DNA from: Silurus meridionalis
Lineage: Eukaryota > Chordata > Actinopteri > Siluriformes > Siluridae
Length of the DNA stretch: 64,000 nucleotides
Direction: 5' to 3'
NCBI RefSeq assembly: GCF_014805685.1
Contig: NC_060906.1
Span: forward strand, 18,298,164 to 18,362,163
Below the pieces are notes generated by a model. That model had not been told where the DNA came from, did no database searches, and was given only the letters and a program-made list of their open reading frames with translations. Below, in pieces: positions 22,490-34,640 of the stretch (positions are counted from its first letter, which is position 1; the number at the start of each line of letters is the position of its first letter). Made by a program: the position numbers and the translations under genes.

Positions 22490-22701
22490 TTTTTTTTTTT
22501 GGGTGAAACCTTTGTTAGTGTTTTTATGTTTATGCGATTTTGTGTGTATCTCAGCTTTGTGCCTAGTCTTTCTGTGGTTTTGCTGAGTACATGTTTGTGG
22601 TGTATGTTTACAGAAGTTTGGTATTCATAGCTTTTGATTGTTTGCACTTAATAAAATAGTCTGCACTTGCATCTGCCTTTGATTCAATTGTGTGACATAT
22701 G
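22490..22701 (+). mobile_element. LTR fragment (R-U5-like end)
   Basis: The block gtttttatgtttatgcgatt through cacttaataaaatagtctgc and ctttgattcaattgtgtgac resembles the 3' part of a fish LTR: a polyadenylation signal, a short downstream tract, and an end in ...gaca. The 5' part and the partner LTR are absent. Confidence 0.45.
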
Positions 22702-22769
22702 CATACATCTATTATGTGTATTTATTAAATTTAAAATGTAAACATAATTTAATTTAGGAGGGTGAGAGC

Positions 22770-23190
22770 TAGTACAGTGCTTGTCAAATGTTTGGAAACA
22801 CCTAGTCTTTTATAGTTTTTGAGACCCAGCTGTGTTCCATTTGTTTATTTCCAACCAACTAGGTAAAAGTCAAAAACACACAAGAATTTAACAGTGAATG
22901 AGTGGAAGAAAGTTCTGTGAACAGATGAGTCACAATTTGACATTTAAAACATACTGCAACAGCAGAAATTCTGTAATATAGATAACAGGAGAGAAGAAGT
23001 TTGTAGACTGACTCACACCAACAGTCAAATATGGAGGTGAAAGCTTAATGGGTTGGGGTTGTTTTGGAGCAGGAAAGGTTGAAGACTTACAGTTTTTCAG
23101 GTGAAAGAAGTACTGAACCAACATGGCTGCCATTCCATAAATAAACAACATGCAATTCCATCTGGATTGTGGCTTACTACAAGCATCTTA
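22770..23190 (+). mobile_element. Tc1-like transposon relic, 5' part
   Basis: A decayed terminal sequence (cagtgcttgtcaaatgtttg) is followed by transposase remnants: gtggaagaaagttctgtgaa (first Asp region) and acagtcaaatatggaggtga with ttgggttgttttggagcag, the V-K-Y-G-G-G and G-W-G-C-F-type core. The relic continues at 23625 beyond an insertion. Confidence 0.75.
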
Positions 23191-23600
23191 CGTTGGGTCA
23201 TGGTGTGGTTCACCCAGGTAGTCTTCCTCTTTTTTTTCTAAAATTGGGCTCCCGAGGGTTTAGACCTTTTTTGTCATCCATAATTTTAATGGATTTAGCT
23301 CTCCTTACTGAAGTGACGTCACTACAGGACTTGTAGGTTCTCCCACTGGAAATCCTGAAGGCTGAGGTGACGTCACTCAACCCCTGCTGCTCCTTTCTGA
23401 GTGTATGAGTGAGGGTACTTCTCCAGACAGTTGGTGCACACTCCGAGTCCTGACCAGGTTCATTGACCATGACATGATATAATAATTGACGCAACCGTAC
23501 AAATTAGCGGCAAAAAAAACAAACGATTATTATTTCTTTTAATGGATGCCCATGTCGTCTATTGCCAAGCACCAATCAAAACAACTTTAAAACAGAGCTT
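23191..23600 (-). repeat. Unassigned 0.4-kb repeat, copy 1, with paired CRE octamers
   Basis: About 95 percent identical by eye to 25309-25719, in the same orientation. It begins acgttgggtcatgg and ends acaactttaaaacagag. Two perfect TGACGTCA octamers lie at 23313 and 23369. The minus strand has a 94-codon open frame (23210-23494, MRQLLYHVMVNEPGQDSECA) largely kept in the other copy. This copy splits a Tc1 relic, so it is a mobile or once-mobile unit. I cannot name its class. Confidence 0.75.
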
Positions 23601-23619
23601 AACTAAAAAAAAAAGACAA

Positions 23620-23890
23620 TGGCCCAAAGCATACATCTAAGCTTTGTAAGCTTTTAGAGAGCAAACAGTCAGTTTTATCCTCAATGGATGGCCTGCCCAG
23701 TCACCAGTCTTATTGAACTGTTTTGGTATGTACTGAAACGCAAGGTCAGAAATACAATCCAACTAGTGAAGCTAGTTTTTACAAGAGGCTATGGCAAAGT
23801 ATTTAGAGAAATTAACTGTCCAGATACAAAGAGTGTGTAGAGCTGTTATTCATGCTAAGGAAGTATCTTTTAACAACTTTTTTTTTATAT
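23620..23890 (+). mobile_element. Tc1-like transposon relic, 3' part
   Basis: Continues the relic at 22770-23190: gacaatggcccaaagcatac corresponds to the second Asp block (D-N-D-P-K-H), and gatggcctgcccagtcacca to the W-P-A-Q-S-P block before the last acidic residue. Several stops and shifts break the frame. Confidence 0.75.
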
Positions 23891-23899
23891 TTGCGTCAA

Positions 23900-25300
23900 C
23901 CATCTGTACAAACTGCAAATTTTCCTATGTCACCTGATAGCTAAACACATATTAAGAATAACTTAAACTTTTTTTTCTTTATACAGGAATTCAGAGATTG
24001 TTATGTTAAAATTTTCACTTTCAGCTTCGAATGATGGTGGCAACTTTAGGATTTCAAACATGCTACCTTTAAGTGATAGGTACATTTTTATTTAATTTCT
24101 TCGCAAAATTAACAAGCCTTAATATGCATTTCTGAAAAGATATGACATGTTTATATACTACTGTATGCTTTAAATCACATGACAGGAAAAAACAAACCAT
24201 ATACAAATACCCTTGGAAGCTTCCAATGAGAACATTACAATTGAATAGCTCTGGAAAATAACGCTGACATTTAAGGAATGAATGCAGACAGTGGAGGGAG
24301 ATTTGTCCAATGGAAAAGATAACATGCGGTTTAAGCCTTCAAATGAATCAAATTGCATGGAGAAATTGACATGATTAACAGAAAGACTGGCTATAGACAG
24401 AATACTTTTCTCAAGTAAAAAAAAAATAAATAAATAAAAAAAGTTATGTATTATATGGGAGCAATTTGCATGCCCTGTAAAATTGTTTTTTTTTTAAAGC
24501 AAAGCAAAAAACAACAAACTAAATACCCCTGAATGATTCAAGTCACTGTAATGTTTTTCAAGCCTTATTTATATCACATACTATCCAACTACATCAAATT
24601 GTATTGCCCTCAAAAACATGTCATGTAATTGAGGGAAGCAGATGCAAGCGAATTGCACCTGTACAAAACAAACCCAGTGAAACAAAACACAAAACAAACA
24701 AAGAGCAAGATTTAAAAGAGGATCATTAACACAAACAATCATGAACAAAAATTATAGAGAGCCAAGCTAAAGACAAGAGTTGCAGCAAATGGTGAGCTTG
24801 TAAATGAGTGGTAATTGCCAAGCTAATTGTCTTAAATCTGATTAAGGTGTGCAAACATCTGACATGTTCACAAGAAGTGCAGTAACTACAAGGAGATGTA
24901 TTTTCCCTGAACATATTCCTAACAGCTAGTAGTTGATGACCTTATTATGGCTATAAATTTTATCATTTTTATCACAAGACTCTTTGCTCTTTATGTAAAA
25001 AGACTCTAAAGTTAATTTCAGCACATTAATCTATTACTAGAATGATATTAATGAGTCAAACACCAAGTGATAATTAGCATGAACCTTCTTTTCAATCACT
25101 TTTTTTTTTTTAATCGCACAAATAAGGCCACAGGACATATGGTAAGTTAGAATCTGGAGATCCTTCCATCATTTATTCCTCTCTAATGTTTTGCGAAATG
25201 TTCTGCTTAATGAACTGACGCTGAACTGTAGGTTGGTGCTAAGTAGATACCACCAACCGGCAATGGTGGTTCTACTGTTAACAAAAGCTGAAACTAATCA
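23900..25300. other. Unique AT-rich DNA
   Basis: No repeat is recognised. The parts 24190-24370 and 24620-24910 have balanced composition and could be conserved non-coding DNA. There is no evidence of exons. Confidence 0.3.
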
Positions 25301-25308
25301 ATGGTGGA

Positions 25309-25719
25309 GACGTTGGGTCATGGCGTCGTTCACCCAGGTAGTCTTCCTCTTTTTTTCTAAAATTGGGCTCCTGAGGGTTTAGACCTTTTTTGTCATCCAT
25401 AATTTTAATTTGGATTTAGCTCTCCTTACTTAAGTGACGTCACTACAGGACTTGTAGGTTCTCCCACTGGAAATCCTAAAGGCTGAGCTGACGTCACTCA
25501 ACCCCTGCTGCTTCTTTCTGAGTGTATGAGTGAAGGTACTTCTCCAGACGGTTGGTGCACACTCCGAGTCCTGACCAGGTTCATTGACCGTGACATGATA
25601 TAATAATTGACGCAACCGTACAAATTAGCGACAAAAAAACAAACGATTATTTATTTTTTTGCGTGTATGCCCATGTCATATATTGCCAAGCACCAATCAA
25701 AACAACTTTAAAACAGAGT
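25309..25719 (-). repeat. Unassigned 0.4-kb repeat, copy 2
   Basis: Direct-orientation partner of the copy at 23191. One TGACGTCA octamer is intact at each of the two matching sites (25435 and 25490). The minus-strand frame is cut to 61 codons (25430-25615) by a stop. Small differences (a ggattt duplication, an a/t tract) show that the copies have diverged. Confidence 0.75.
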
Positions 25720-26755
25720 GCGCACTTTACCCTGATTGGTACAGAGTACAGATATGAGAAAAACTAATTAAGTACAGTAACTCATTAAATTTACTTTGTT
25801 ACTGTCCACCACTGGTGACAACAACCATCCACTGGTGTGCTAAAAAGCACACATTAACAGGTTGTTTAAAGGAAAGAACAATAAACATAAAAATGTCTTT
25901 ACTGCAAATTTATATTTACATTTTGTTAGTGTTAAATGCATTTTCTAGAACCATAATGATGCAATGCTGAATATTCTGATACTAGGATCAGATTTGAATG
26001 CAGCTACAGAAGCTAGCTCAATAAATTATATTAGCTAATGTTTCTAATAGAAGGCTATTTCAAAAGATGGGTGGATATGAGAGGATTCCTAAAACTTTCA
26101 TATTGCACTTTTTATTCATGTATGCAAATGCACCACTTAAAATGTCACCACTAAAATTTAGCTACAGTTCAAAGATCTCCAGTGTAGCCTTAGTGAAGGA
26201 GCATATTGGGAACTGCAAAAAAAATCCAAAACGCTCTCTCGCATTCGAATGTCAGGCTGGTTTCCCACAGTCTCCTCCTCAAATGTGATAAGTGGCTGCT
26301 TTGCTGTCTTTTTCCATCCAGCTTTAGCATGGTGTGCTTTCTAAGTCCTGCAGAGATAGTTTGGGATTCCTGCTGTTATCATTGAGCACTAACATCAGGC
26401 GCCACACGGAAACGTATGACATGCCAGCGTGACAGATATTAGGATTGGATCCTGCTGTTACACCACTGACAAATTAACTGCAGCTAAAACAAACAGGGAT
26501 AATAAACCGTCAATAAATAATAAATACATCAAAAACATAACAGTAAAATAAAAGACAAGGCATTATTGCGCTAGCGTTGCTCGACTGTTGCACCATTGCG
26601 TTATTTGATTGTACATTTCTCTTTCCCCTTTTTTATTTTCTTAAAGAACGCTTATGTGTTGTGAGATACAGAGGCCATCTTTGTCTAAAATATATAAGTG
26701 TGTTGAGTACACAATGTATAGTCATTCTTTCTCTGTTGTTAGTTATTTGTGAAAA
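25720..26755. other. Unique DNA, no gene seen
   Basis: Includes a balanced-composition segment at 26280-26480. No coding is supported. Confidence 0.35.
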
Positions 26756-26759
26756 GTCT

Positions 26760-27760
26760 ATTTTAGTTGGATCTCTGATGGAGTATGTTGCAGCATTAAA
26801 GGGTGATTATCCAGATGCCAGAGAGTGTTAGTGAGAATGACACCACTGTAGTTTCCATAAGGGAAAATCTGGATGTCTTAGGCAGAGACAGATATCACCT
26901 AAGTTCAGCATTAGAGCCCTCACAGCAGGGCGAATGGGTGATGGCTGGGCAGCATAATCGCAAAGCCAAAGCAAACACTAAGGATCGCCACAGGAGTGCC
27001 ACTCCTCTCCGCTTCACGTGCCTGAAAGGTTTGCTCTCCTGCTGAAGCTTATGCTGAGAAACCTAAAAGAGCTCTGGTTATTGGAGACTCAGTGTTAAGG
27101 CACATTAAATTAGGTAGGCCTTTATGGGGACTTGCAGCTTTAGTAAGGCTTATATTGGGAGCTAGGGCAACGGACATAATAGGTAATGCATTAGGATTAT
27201 TTTTCATATAGGGTAAAACACTACTATAAATGGCTTCATCAGTCAGAACTTGGTAAGAGTAACGTTGAACACATGTATGGCAAGTAAAGGCAATATAGTA
27301 GGTAATATGCTCTTTTATGTTAGGGTCACTGAACTTCACCGTTGATCCAAAGCCAGGACTGCTAAATATTACAGCTTAAGTGCTTATTGTTAATAAAACC
27401 ATTACTGATCAGAAGTTTAATGTACTGTGTTTAACAGAAATATGGTTTAAACCAAATAAATGTAGCATGAAATGACACTAGTCCTCCCATATAGGAAATT
27501 ATTTATTATAACCCTGGTATCTGGTCATACTACCTCACCCAGATGATAATGGCTTTGCCTATGAGTCTGGCTTCTCTCAAGGTTTCTTCTTCATATCATC
27601 TCAGGGTGTTCTTCCCTGCCACTGCTGCCTCAGGCTTGCTCACTGGGGACACATTTATTACATCTAAATGTATATCCTGCATTTATATATTTCAGTAAAG
27701 CTGATTTGTGGTAATGTACATTGTTAGAAATGCTATAAAAATAAAATGGAATTGAATATA
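26760..27760 (+). mobile_element. LINE fragment: ORF1-like part fused to 3' tail
   Basis: At 27071-27115 the plus strand reads ALVIGDSVLRHIKLG, the G-D-S motif of the esterase-like ORF1 protein of some fish LINEs. At 27535-27760 lies the LINE 3' tail (gagtctggcttctctcaagg, tcatctcagggtgttcttcc, ataaaaataaaatggaattg). The RT between them is absent, so this is an internally deleted copy. The same tail recurs at 28880, 36405 and, reversed, at 37800. Confidence 0.75.
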
Positions 27761-27774
27761 ATTATACCCAGTAG

Positions 27775-27990
27775 AGCAATAGTTCTCACCAATGGGTTTG
27801 GGGATGTGTAGGGGTCCTTGAAGCGTATCTAACAGTTTAGTGAACTTGAAAAATGAAATGTATTCATGGTGGTGGAAATCATGATCCACTATTAATTAAT
27901 TATTTCATGCTTACTGTATATGTATTGACTTGTTTAACTGAAAACATGAATTCAATTAAATTTAGAAAGCTTATAAATAACAAAAAAAAA
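27775..27990. other. Short unique spacer between LINE fragments
   Basis: No feature recognised. Confidence 0.4.
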
Positions 27991-27994
27991 TGAG

Positions 27995-28930
27995 TTAAGT
28001 TTCGAATCGACTACAAACTACTGCTTCTTACTTACAAAACGCTAAATAGTTTAGCTCCAAATTATATCAGAATCAGAATCAGAATCAGGTTTATTGACCA
28101 AGTGTGTTGACGCACACAAGGAATTTGGTTCCAGCTGTTTGTTTTCAGTCTTCTATCACACTACAATCCGTCACGCTCAAAGAGATCTCAAAACTCCGGA
28201 CCTCTAGTAGTTCCTAGAATAGCAAAGTCCACTAAAGGTGGTAGAGCATTCTCACATTTAGCTCCTAAACTCTGGAACAGTCTTCCTGACAGTGTTTGTG
28301 GCTCAGACACACTCTCCCAGTTTAAGTGCAGATTAAAAACGTATATTTTTAGCAAAGCCTACACATAACACACATCACATCATAACCTTGTGCTCCAGAA
28401 CATCTGATCACATGCACATGATCAACTTGTGCTGTTAATATCATGAACAGCAGCTATGCTAATTCATCTCCACTGCTTCTCTTTCTCTTTTCATCCTGAG
28501 GTTGCTCCAGCCCCAGTCATGTCCCACCTTATGAAGATTGTGGACCTTTAAAGAAGTAGATGCTGACTCCGCAAACATCTCGAACCATCTAGAGACGTAC
28601 CAGCGCCAATTGGACTCTTGACATTAGACCTCTTTGAGTGTTTAAAGGCTCTGGCATAGAGAAGCTGGTGTTGGTTTTATGATGATCGCAAATGTTGAGC
28701 TATTTTATAACCATAACTATAAACTATAAACTAGTTTTATAACCACAGATGACTGTAAAAGACTGTAGAAAGATCATTACTCATAATCTTACATTTCAGT
28801 ACTCATGTTAGTTCTCACTCTCCAGTGTTCTGTACTGTTTAAAGATTTATAATCACACTCTTGATGTTACCCGAATGAGGATGGGTTCCCCTTTTAAGTC
28901 TGGTTCCTCTCAAGGTTTCTTCCTCATAAC
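27995..28930 (+). mobile_element. LINE fragment: RT C-terminus and 3' UTR
   Basis: Conceptual reading gives VVPRIAKSTKGGRAFSHLA and PKLWNSLPDSV at about 28207-28300, then FKCRLKTYIFSKAYT and a stop at about 28366. This is the C-terminal end of the same kind of LINE as at 46797. The 3' UTR follows (ctgaggttgctccagcccca), ending in the tail cctctcaaggtttcttcctc at 28910. The copy is cut off before the A-rich end by the hAT relic. Confidence 0.8.
28066..28136 (-). mobile_element. Short L2-like LINE 3' tail inserted in another LINE
   Basis: The plus-strand agaatcagaatcaggtttat with cacacaaggaatttggttcc is the reverse complement of a LINE end of the type caataaacctgattctgatt. It interrupts the RT C-terminal frame. 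Confidence 0.7.
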
Positions 28931-28936
28931 AACAAC

Positions 28937-29755
28937 AAAGCCAAAAACAGTTGATTTGTGAGGTTTATTTCCTAAAATACAAATTCAATTGTACACCTCA
29001 ACACTGCATTTACCAAGTTCAACACAACAGCTTCTTCAACATGACAGAATAAAACAAAGATCAAACATGTTGATAGAAAAACAGACAAAGTAGTAAATCA
29101 ATCTTTTAAAAAGGGTTAATCCTCAATTAAAAAATGAAATTACAGTATTGTGTCACAAAGTGTCATAAAGAAGAAGCATTCAATAAAATGGTGATGGTGA
29201 TCAACTCTTCTCTTTCTCAAGTCAGAAAAAAAAAAGTAGTGAAGCAAACTTTAAAAAGAGATCTTCAGATAACAAATAAAATTACAGTGTAATTGCACAA
29301 AGAACAACTATTGGTATTTAATTGCCAAATAGAATAAGATCCAATCATTTTAGAAATAGTAAAACCAAATATTCAATGCTGCAATGATGCACCTCTCAGT
29401 CTCAGAGAGGGGCAATATTTTTATTCAACTTCAACAAAAGCTGGTTCTCAAAGATTCTGAAATTTATTCCAACTTTTTTTTTTTTCTTTCTTTTTTTTTT
29501 TACTGAAAATGAGGCCAGCAGTGCTAAAAAGCCACTCACAGGCAGCAGAGGTGGGTAGAAGAGTTCTGAGCCTTAATGACATCTTCAGCAGAGGTGCAAA
29601 ATATAAAATACAGTGGAGTAAAAATTACATATATAAAATTATAAATGTAGTTGCTTATATCCTCGATACTCAGTAAAACTAGTAGGTAGCCAAAAATTAC
29701 TTTAAAAAAGTACAGTTACAAAGTAAATTTACTCAAATATTTTACACCACTGGGA
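28937..29755 (-). mobile_element. hAT transposon, internally deleted, minus strand
   Basis: On the minus strand it starts cagtggtgtaaaatatttga (29755 downward), the usual fish hAT terminal repeat, with tactttgtaactgtactttt inside. After about 200 bases comes the transposase C-terminal dimerisation motif, SAACEWLFSTAGLIFS (about 29550-29500), which is the typical S-A-A-C-E-R-L-F-S block with R changed to W. The rest of the transposase is missing. The 3' terminal repeat is not found, so the 28937 end is approximate. Confidence 0.75.
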
Positions 29756-30117
29756 TAAACCCTTGAGAGGATCCAGCTATAAAAGGAAACACATCTTCTG
29801 GGTGACACCAAATACTGTACCATTGCCAATTGTAATAAAAGTATGTACAGTATAAGAAAAAAATATTTAGACCTATTAGATATTATGACTCTTGCAGGGG
29901 TCGGTCTTGGGCATGAACTGTTTTTTGGAAAGCAAGTCTTTGTTTTATCCATATGGGACTATCCACAGCGGCAGAAGGGTTGAGTCACAAGCAGAACTAG
30001 AGCATCACGATGAATCAGACAGCAGAAGAAGTGTGTCAGGATATGGCATCAACTTCACATCAAGCAGCAGGAGTGCACACACAGCTCGATGGAGAGTGAA
30101 CAGATGATTAGGTATGC

Positions 30118-30330
30118 TCTTTCATTCATCTTCAGTAGCAGCTTTTTCCTTGTCAGGGTCGCGGTGGATCCGAAGCCTATCCCAGGCACACCAGACGCAA
30201 TGCAGGGGATTTTACTGCTTCAACACAAGCCACAGAGTCACTGTACTGCTCTAGGCAGAATCTTATTAAACAGGTTTTGCAACCAAGAAAATACTGTATC
30301 CCTGATTTTGAAACAATAGGAATTTCTTTA
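30118..30330 (+). repeat. Fragment of a common fish repeat (ggtcgcggtggatcc type)
   Basis: The words tcagggtcgcggtggatccg and agcctatcccaggcacacc are characteristic of a dispersed repeat abundant in otophysan fish. No ends are seen. Confidence 0.6.
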
Positions 30331-30339
30331 AATATTCTA

Positions 30340-30835
30340 TATGTAAAGAAGATTTGCAGGATAATATTTCCCCCCTGTTGTACTTTATAAGCAGGTCATT
30401 CTGGGTCAATATCTGATCCTTCTTGTTAATCGGTCATCCACAGGTGTTAAGTTTAAAGTGTACAAAATATGATAATAACATAGCTAATAAAAATTCATCT
30501 AAAGCCAGAAAGTATTGTTCTGAAAGGCAAATTTGAACTGCTTGAAATTTCAGCTTCCATATATCGCTAATGACTCCACTTATGCCAATTACAGCCGGAT
30601 AATCAGAAGCCTGTGCCTGCTAAATCAGAAAATAGGCTCTACACACCCACAGCTCTTGTTACTGTAGCATGCTTCAGCTAATCCAATCATATTAATAGAA
30701 GCCAGTTTTAGCACTATAGGGTTCATTGTATATAGTCTGTATAGAGTCTTCTATAGTGTCGTTCTTTTCACTGTGATTAGTGCAAGGTTCTATTTAAAGA
30801 TGCACAGCTGCCTCTCCCTTAATTCCCACTCAGTC
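30340..30835. other. Unique DNA
   Basis: No feature recognised. Confidence 0.4.
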
Positions 30836-31120
30836 CCTGTTTTTCATTTTTTTATATACTCTTTTCTTCTTCTCTCTTTTCTATTTTCCTGTCCTGGTTT
30901 TGTTCATATTAATTTTCTATTTTCTTTTTTTATTTTTATTGTCCACTTTTTTCTTACCTGTCACCCATTCTCTTTTCCTTTAGCTTATTTCTTCTTTCCT
31001 CTTATTTTTTGCTTCATATTCCTTGTTTCCCTCCTGAGTATTTCTTCCCATTTCCACATTTCTCTCCTCTTCTTGCCCTTATCCTCCATCGTATTTTCTC
31101 CTCTTCTCCTCTGTAAGTGA
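30836..31120 (+). repeat. Polypyrimidine tract
   Basis: About 285 bases almost purely C and T with a few purines on the plus strand. The 115-codon open frame across it is low-complexity Phe/Leu/Ser and is not a gene. Confidence 0.85.
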
Positions 31121-31169
31121 TCTATCATCACATGAGTTCACTGACATGAAAGTCTCTCTGTATCTTGCA

Positions 31170-31290
<121 letters not shown>

Positions 31291-31889
31291 TCTCTTAGCA
31301 TCTCTATATCACTACTTCGCTTTTTCTCTTTTTTTCTATTTCAGCAAGGTTAATAAATAAATGAAACCAAACCAGAGTTCAGGATGGTGTGAAACAAGAT
31401 AAGAGTGTTCTGAAGCAGAGGTGACCGCACACTGAGCGCACCAAAAAACATCTAATATACGAGCAAAGATCTTATATATTGGGTTCTACAATTTTCTAAT
31501 ATTGCTACTGTCACTAAATAAGGCATGGTCTTGGGTGAAAATAAAAAGGCAATAAAAGACTTTCCTTACCAAATAAACTTTCTATTTCTGCCTAAAGTTA
31601 TTTAGGTATTTAGTTCAAATTCAAGACTGGGATTTTTTTGCTTTTAAAAGGGGGCCTATATATGAATTTATCATTAAAACCATTATTGCATTTTTATGGA
31701 CTGACTGACAAACAGATCAATGATCATGTAATGGTGCAGAGATAACATTAGGGATATTTACATTTGGTTTATAAGATATGGATAGTTTGATCATTTGACA
31801 GCAGCAAGTCAAGTCAAGAGCTTCTGTAGATGCTTACAACAAACATCAGCCTGAGTCAAATGGGATCTTGAACCTTAGTGAAAAGAATA

Positions 31890-32030
31890 ATGGCTGGTTC
31901 ATTCTGATAGAAATCCTGCAGCAAACTCAAATAACCAGTTTATACAACCGTGGTGAACAGAAAAGCATTTCAGAATGCTCAACACATCAAGCTTTGATGC
32001 AGGTGAGCTCCAACAGTACATCAGGTATAG
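31890..32030 (+). mobile_element. Tc1-like transposon fragment
   Basis: cagtttatacaaccgtggtg, aacagaaaagcatttcagaa and tgctcaacacatcaagcttt match the N-terminal transposase part (I-S-E-C-T-T-like) of a fish Tc1 family. A second fragment of what looks like the same family lies at 53440. Confidence 0.6.
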
Positions 32031-32039
32031 CTCATCTAA

Positions 32040-34640
32040 GCTCCAAACCAAGATCACTGATAAAAAAAAGTTGAAGATTAAAAAAGGCACTCAGTTCACA
32101 GTTCTTATTTATTTCTACAGTCCTTATGCCCTCAGGTCAGCACATAGTGATGAAAATGCACGTTACAGGCAGGTTATACAGTGAATGTTTACCTGACTTT
32201 TATAAGGCTCGATTTCAACATGGATATAAAAGAATCATTCCCCTTCTCTAGCACTGTGCTGATTGTATAAAATAGTGAGGTGAGATGCATGTCACTGGAG
32301 CAACTTTAAAATAGACCTTTATATAAGCTACCAAAGAAAGAAAGAGAAAAAAATGAATTAAGCACATACTCTTTAAAAGAGGAGTCCCATCAAGAGTCCC
32401 TGCCAAAATTAATGGGGTTTTTTTTAGGAACAATGGTGGAATAATTAGATTTGTCATGCACAGTGGTGCAAAATATTTTATGTTTTTGATGTCATAAATT
32501 AGAATCACTAAGAAAATCCTTTTTCTCACTACTATACTAGAAACATAAAACATTTTAATCACAGCTCAAGAAACAAGAAAGTTCTACTTCCTTTTATTTA
32601 AGATATGAAAAGAAATTCAGGAGGACCCTGATCCCTATACTCAACTTTTTCTTTGTTGTTGAATGTGTACAGTGTATTCACTCCTGTAAATCAACTTTAC
32701 TCAGATAACTACTGTATAATGAAGTAGGCATGTCTATGCAATCATGTGAAAAAATAAAGAAATAAATAAAAAATTATATATATATATATATCAATCATTA
32801 ATTAATTTATTTAATAAAAGGAACTTCCTGCCAACTAGCCAAGGTATTTAGTATAAAGGGTAAAGGTGTTTGGTGAGTTGGAATTAGGAACATTAAAATA
32901 AGTTTAAATGACATACAGATGCATGTAACAGAAGAATGTAATAGAGAAATCACAATTATGCAGAGAAATCCTCCTCTTTTAATCTGGCGTTTTAAATAAA
33001 ATAAAAAAATCAATGTCAAGAGGTGTACAATTTTTTGCTGATGCCACACCACAACACAAAAGAGCGTGCATACTGAAAACCATCCACTTGAACTGTGAAG
33101 AATTTGCTCAGAGGACAGTGGTCCCTCGGACTTCTCAGCAGGTGTTACAACAATTTTCCTGAAGAGCTTCAATTTGTGCCTAAAAAACAAAAAACATTCT
33201 GCTTAATGTAATTATTTCTGATGCATTGCCGGAATAAAATATGGATCTGACTGTAATCCACAGCAGAAACAGCTTTTCCTTTTTTCGTTTAACACTCTAA
33301 GCACATCCTAATAAGACAAGCCTAGAATTAAATTTGTTATTTGGTACTAAAATCTATTTGTTTTATGTCTTGATGTATATAAAAATAAAGTGCCATAATT
33401 TCTCCCATCAGAGTTTTAGGCTGATGTATTCTAAGTTTGCAACCTAGTGAGCCAGTGTTGATTTATTCATTGATAGATACTTTAAAACAATTAAAAATTC
33501 TTTAAATGTAAATCTAAAAATAATGCAATTTGGAAACCAATACCAGAAAATATAATAATATTTACCCCCTTTTTTTTTAACCTAGCACAAATTTTACCTG
33601 AAGTAGACTTTCATCATAGCATGAGAGTTCTAGCAAAACAGATTACCTCATAATTTTTCCATAGGCACCTTCTGGAATGAGCTTACGTTTAAATAAAAAA
33701 TAAAGCTAGACTTGATTTATCAAGACTGCTTAAGACTACAGCCAATAAACTGGGTGCACTTGTTCAAGCAACTAATAATGTCAAAGACAATATTTCAATT
33801 GCTGAAATGGTGCCACATGACTGATATCCTCATCTGTCGTCTTGCTATAGATCTAAAAGTCATTAAAATGAATAAAAAACTGGTTTACATTGGTAGACTA
33901 TTTACATTTTTGTATTAAATAGCATTAGAACGAGATATTAAGTGTAGATTAGCTAAATAAAAAAAGCAAGTTTATAGTTCTATAAATTGACATATTTGTC
34001 ATGTTACATCATTAATATCTATGAGTATTAAGGATTGTCATTAGAATATAAGAATATTAAATTAGATTTTTATTTAAATACAATATACGTAGTGTACACA
34101 TAGTGTAATTAATATTGAAAACGATAATAATATTATGACTGACTAAAAAAAAGGGTTCCTATCATATCTTTATTGCACTGGTGTGGATCTAAGCTGCTCT
34201 TTTGGCCCCCTATTTTGTCTTTAGTTTATGCTCCTCCAGTAACTTTTGTAATGAAGCTCAGTCCTCCGAGAGGCGACCTAGTTTAGTTGAAACTACTGCC
34301 AGTAAACCAAAGTCACCAGTTCAAACACTATAAAAAGCAGTCTTCTAATCAGTCAATAACATTAGGTGCCTCTTGAGACTTGAAAATGAACTACTCAATA
34401 AGACTCTAAATTAAGCTTCTGTCAGCTGCAGATATTTTAAATGACCTGAAAAGGTATTAACTACCGTGGTAAATTAAATCCCAGTCATTATATTGGCACT
34501 ACTTATCTCAATAATTCATGTAATTGGTTCATCCAAGACAGCACTGGCCACTTGGTAATTTCTATTTCTTTTTTTTCTTAAATCACATTTCTATAACCTC
34601 TTTATTTTGGCTTAAGTAAAAGGGGTACATTGTCTGGCCA
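32040..34640. other. AT-rich unique DNA, no gene seen
   Basis: Contains a short TA run at 32775-32790. A 127-codon minus frame (32807-33190) and a 104-codon one (32248-32562) have no domain and look like chance. Confidence 0.4.

Noticed and set aside
30773..31120. 115-codon hydrophobic frame that could look like a membrane protein
   Set aside because: It lies on a pure polypyrimidine tract, which always translates to Phe, Leu and Ser.
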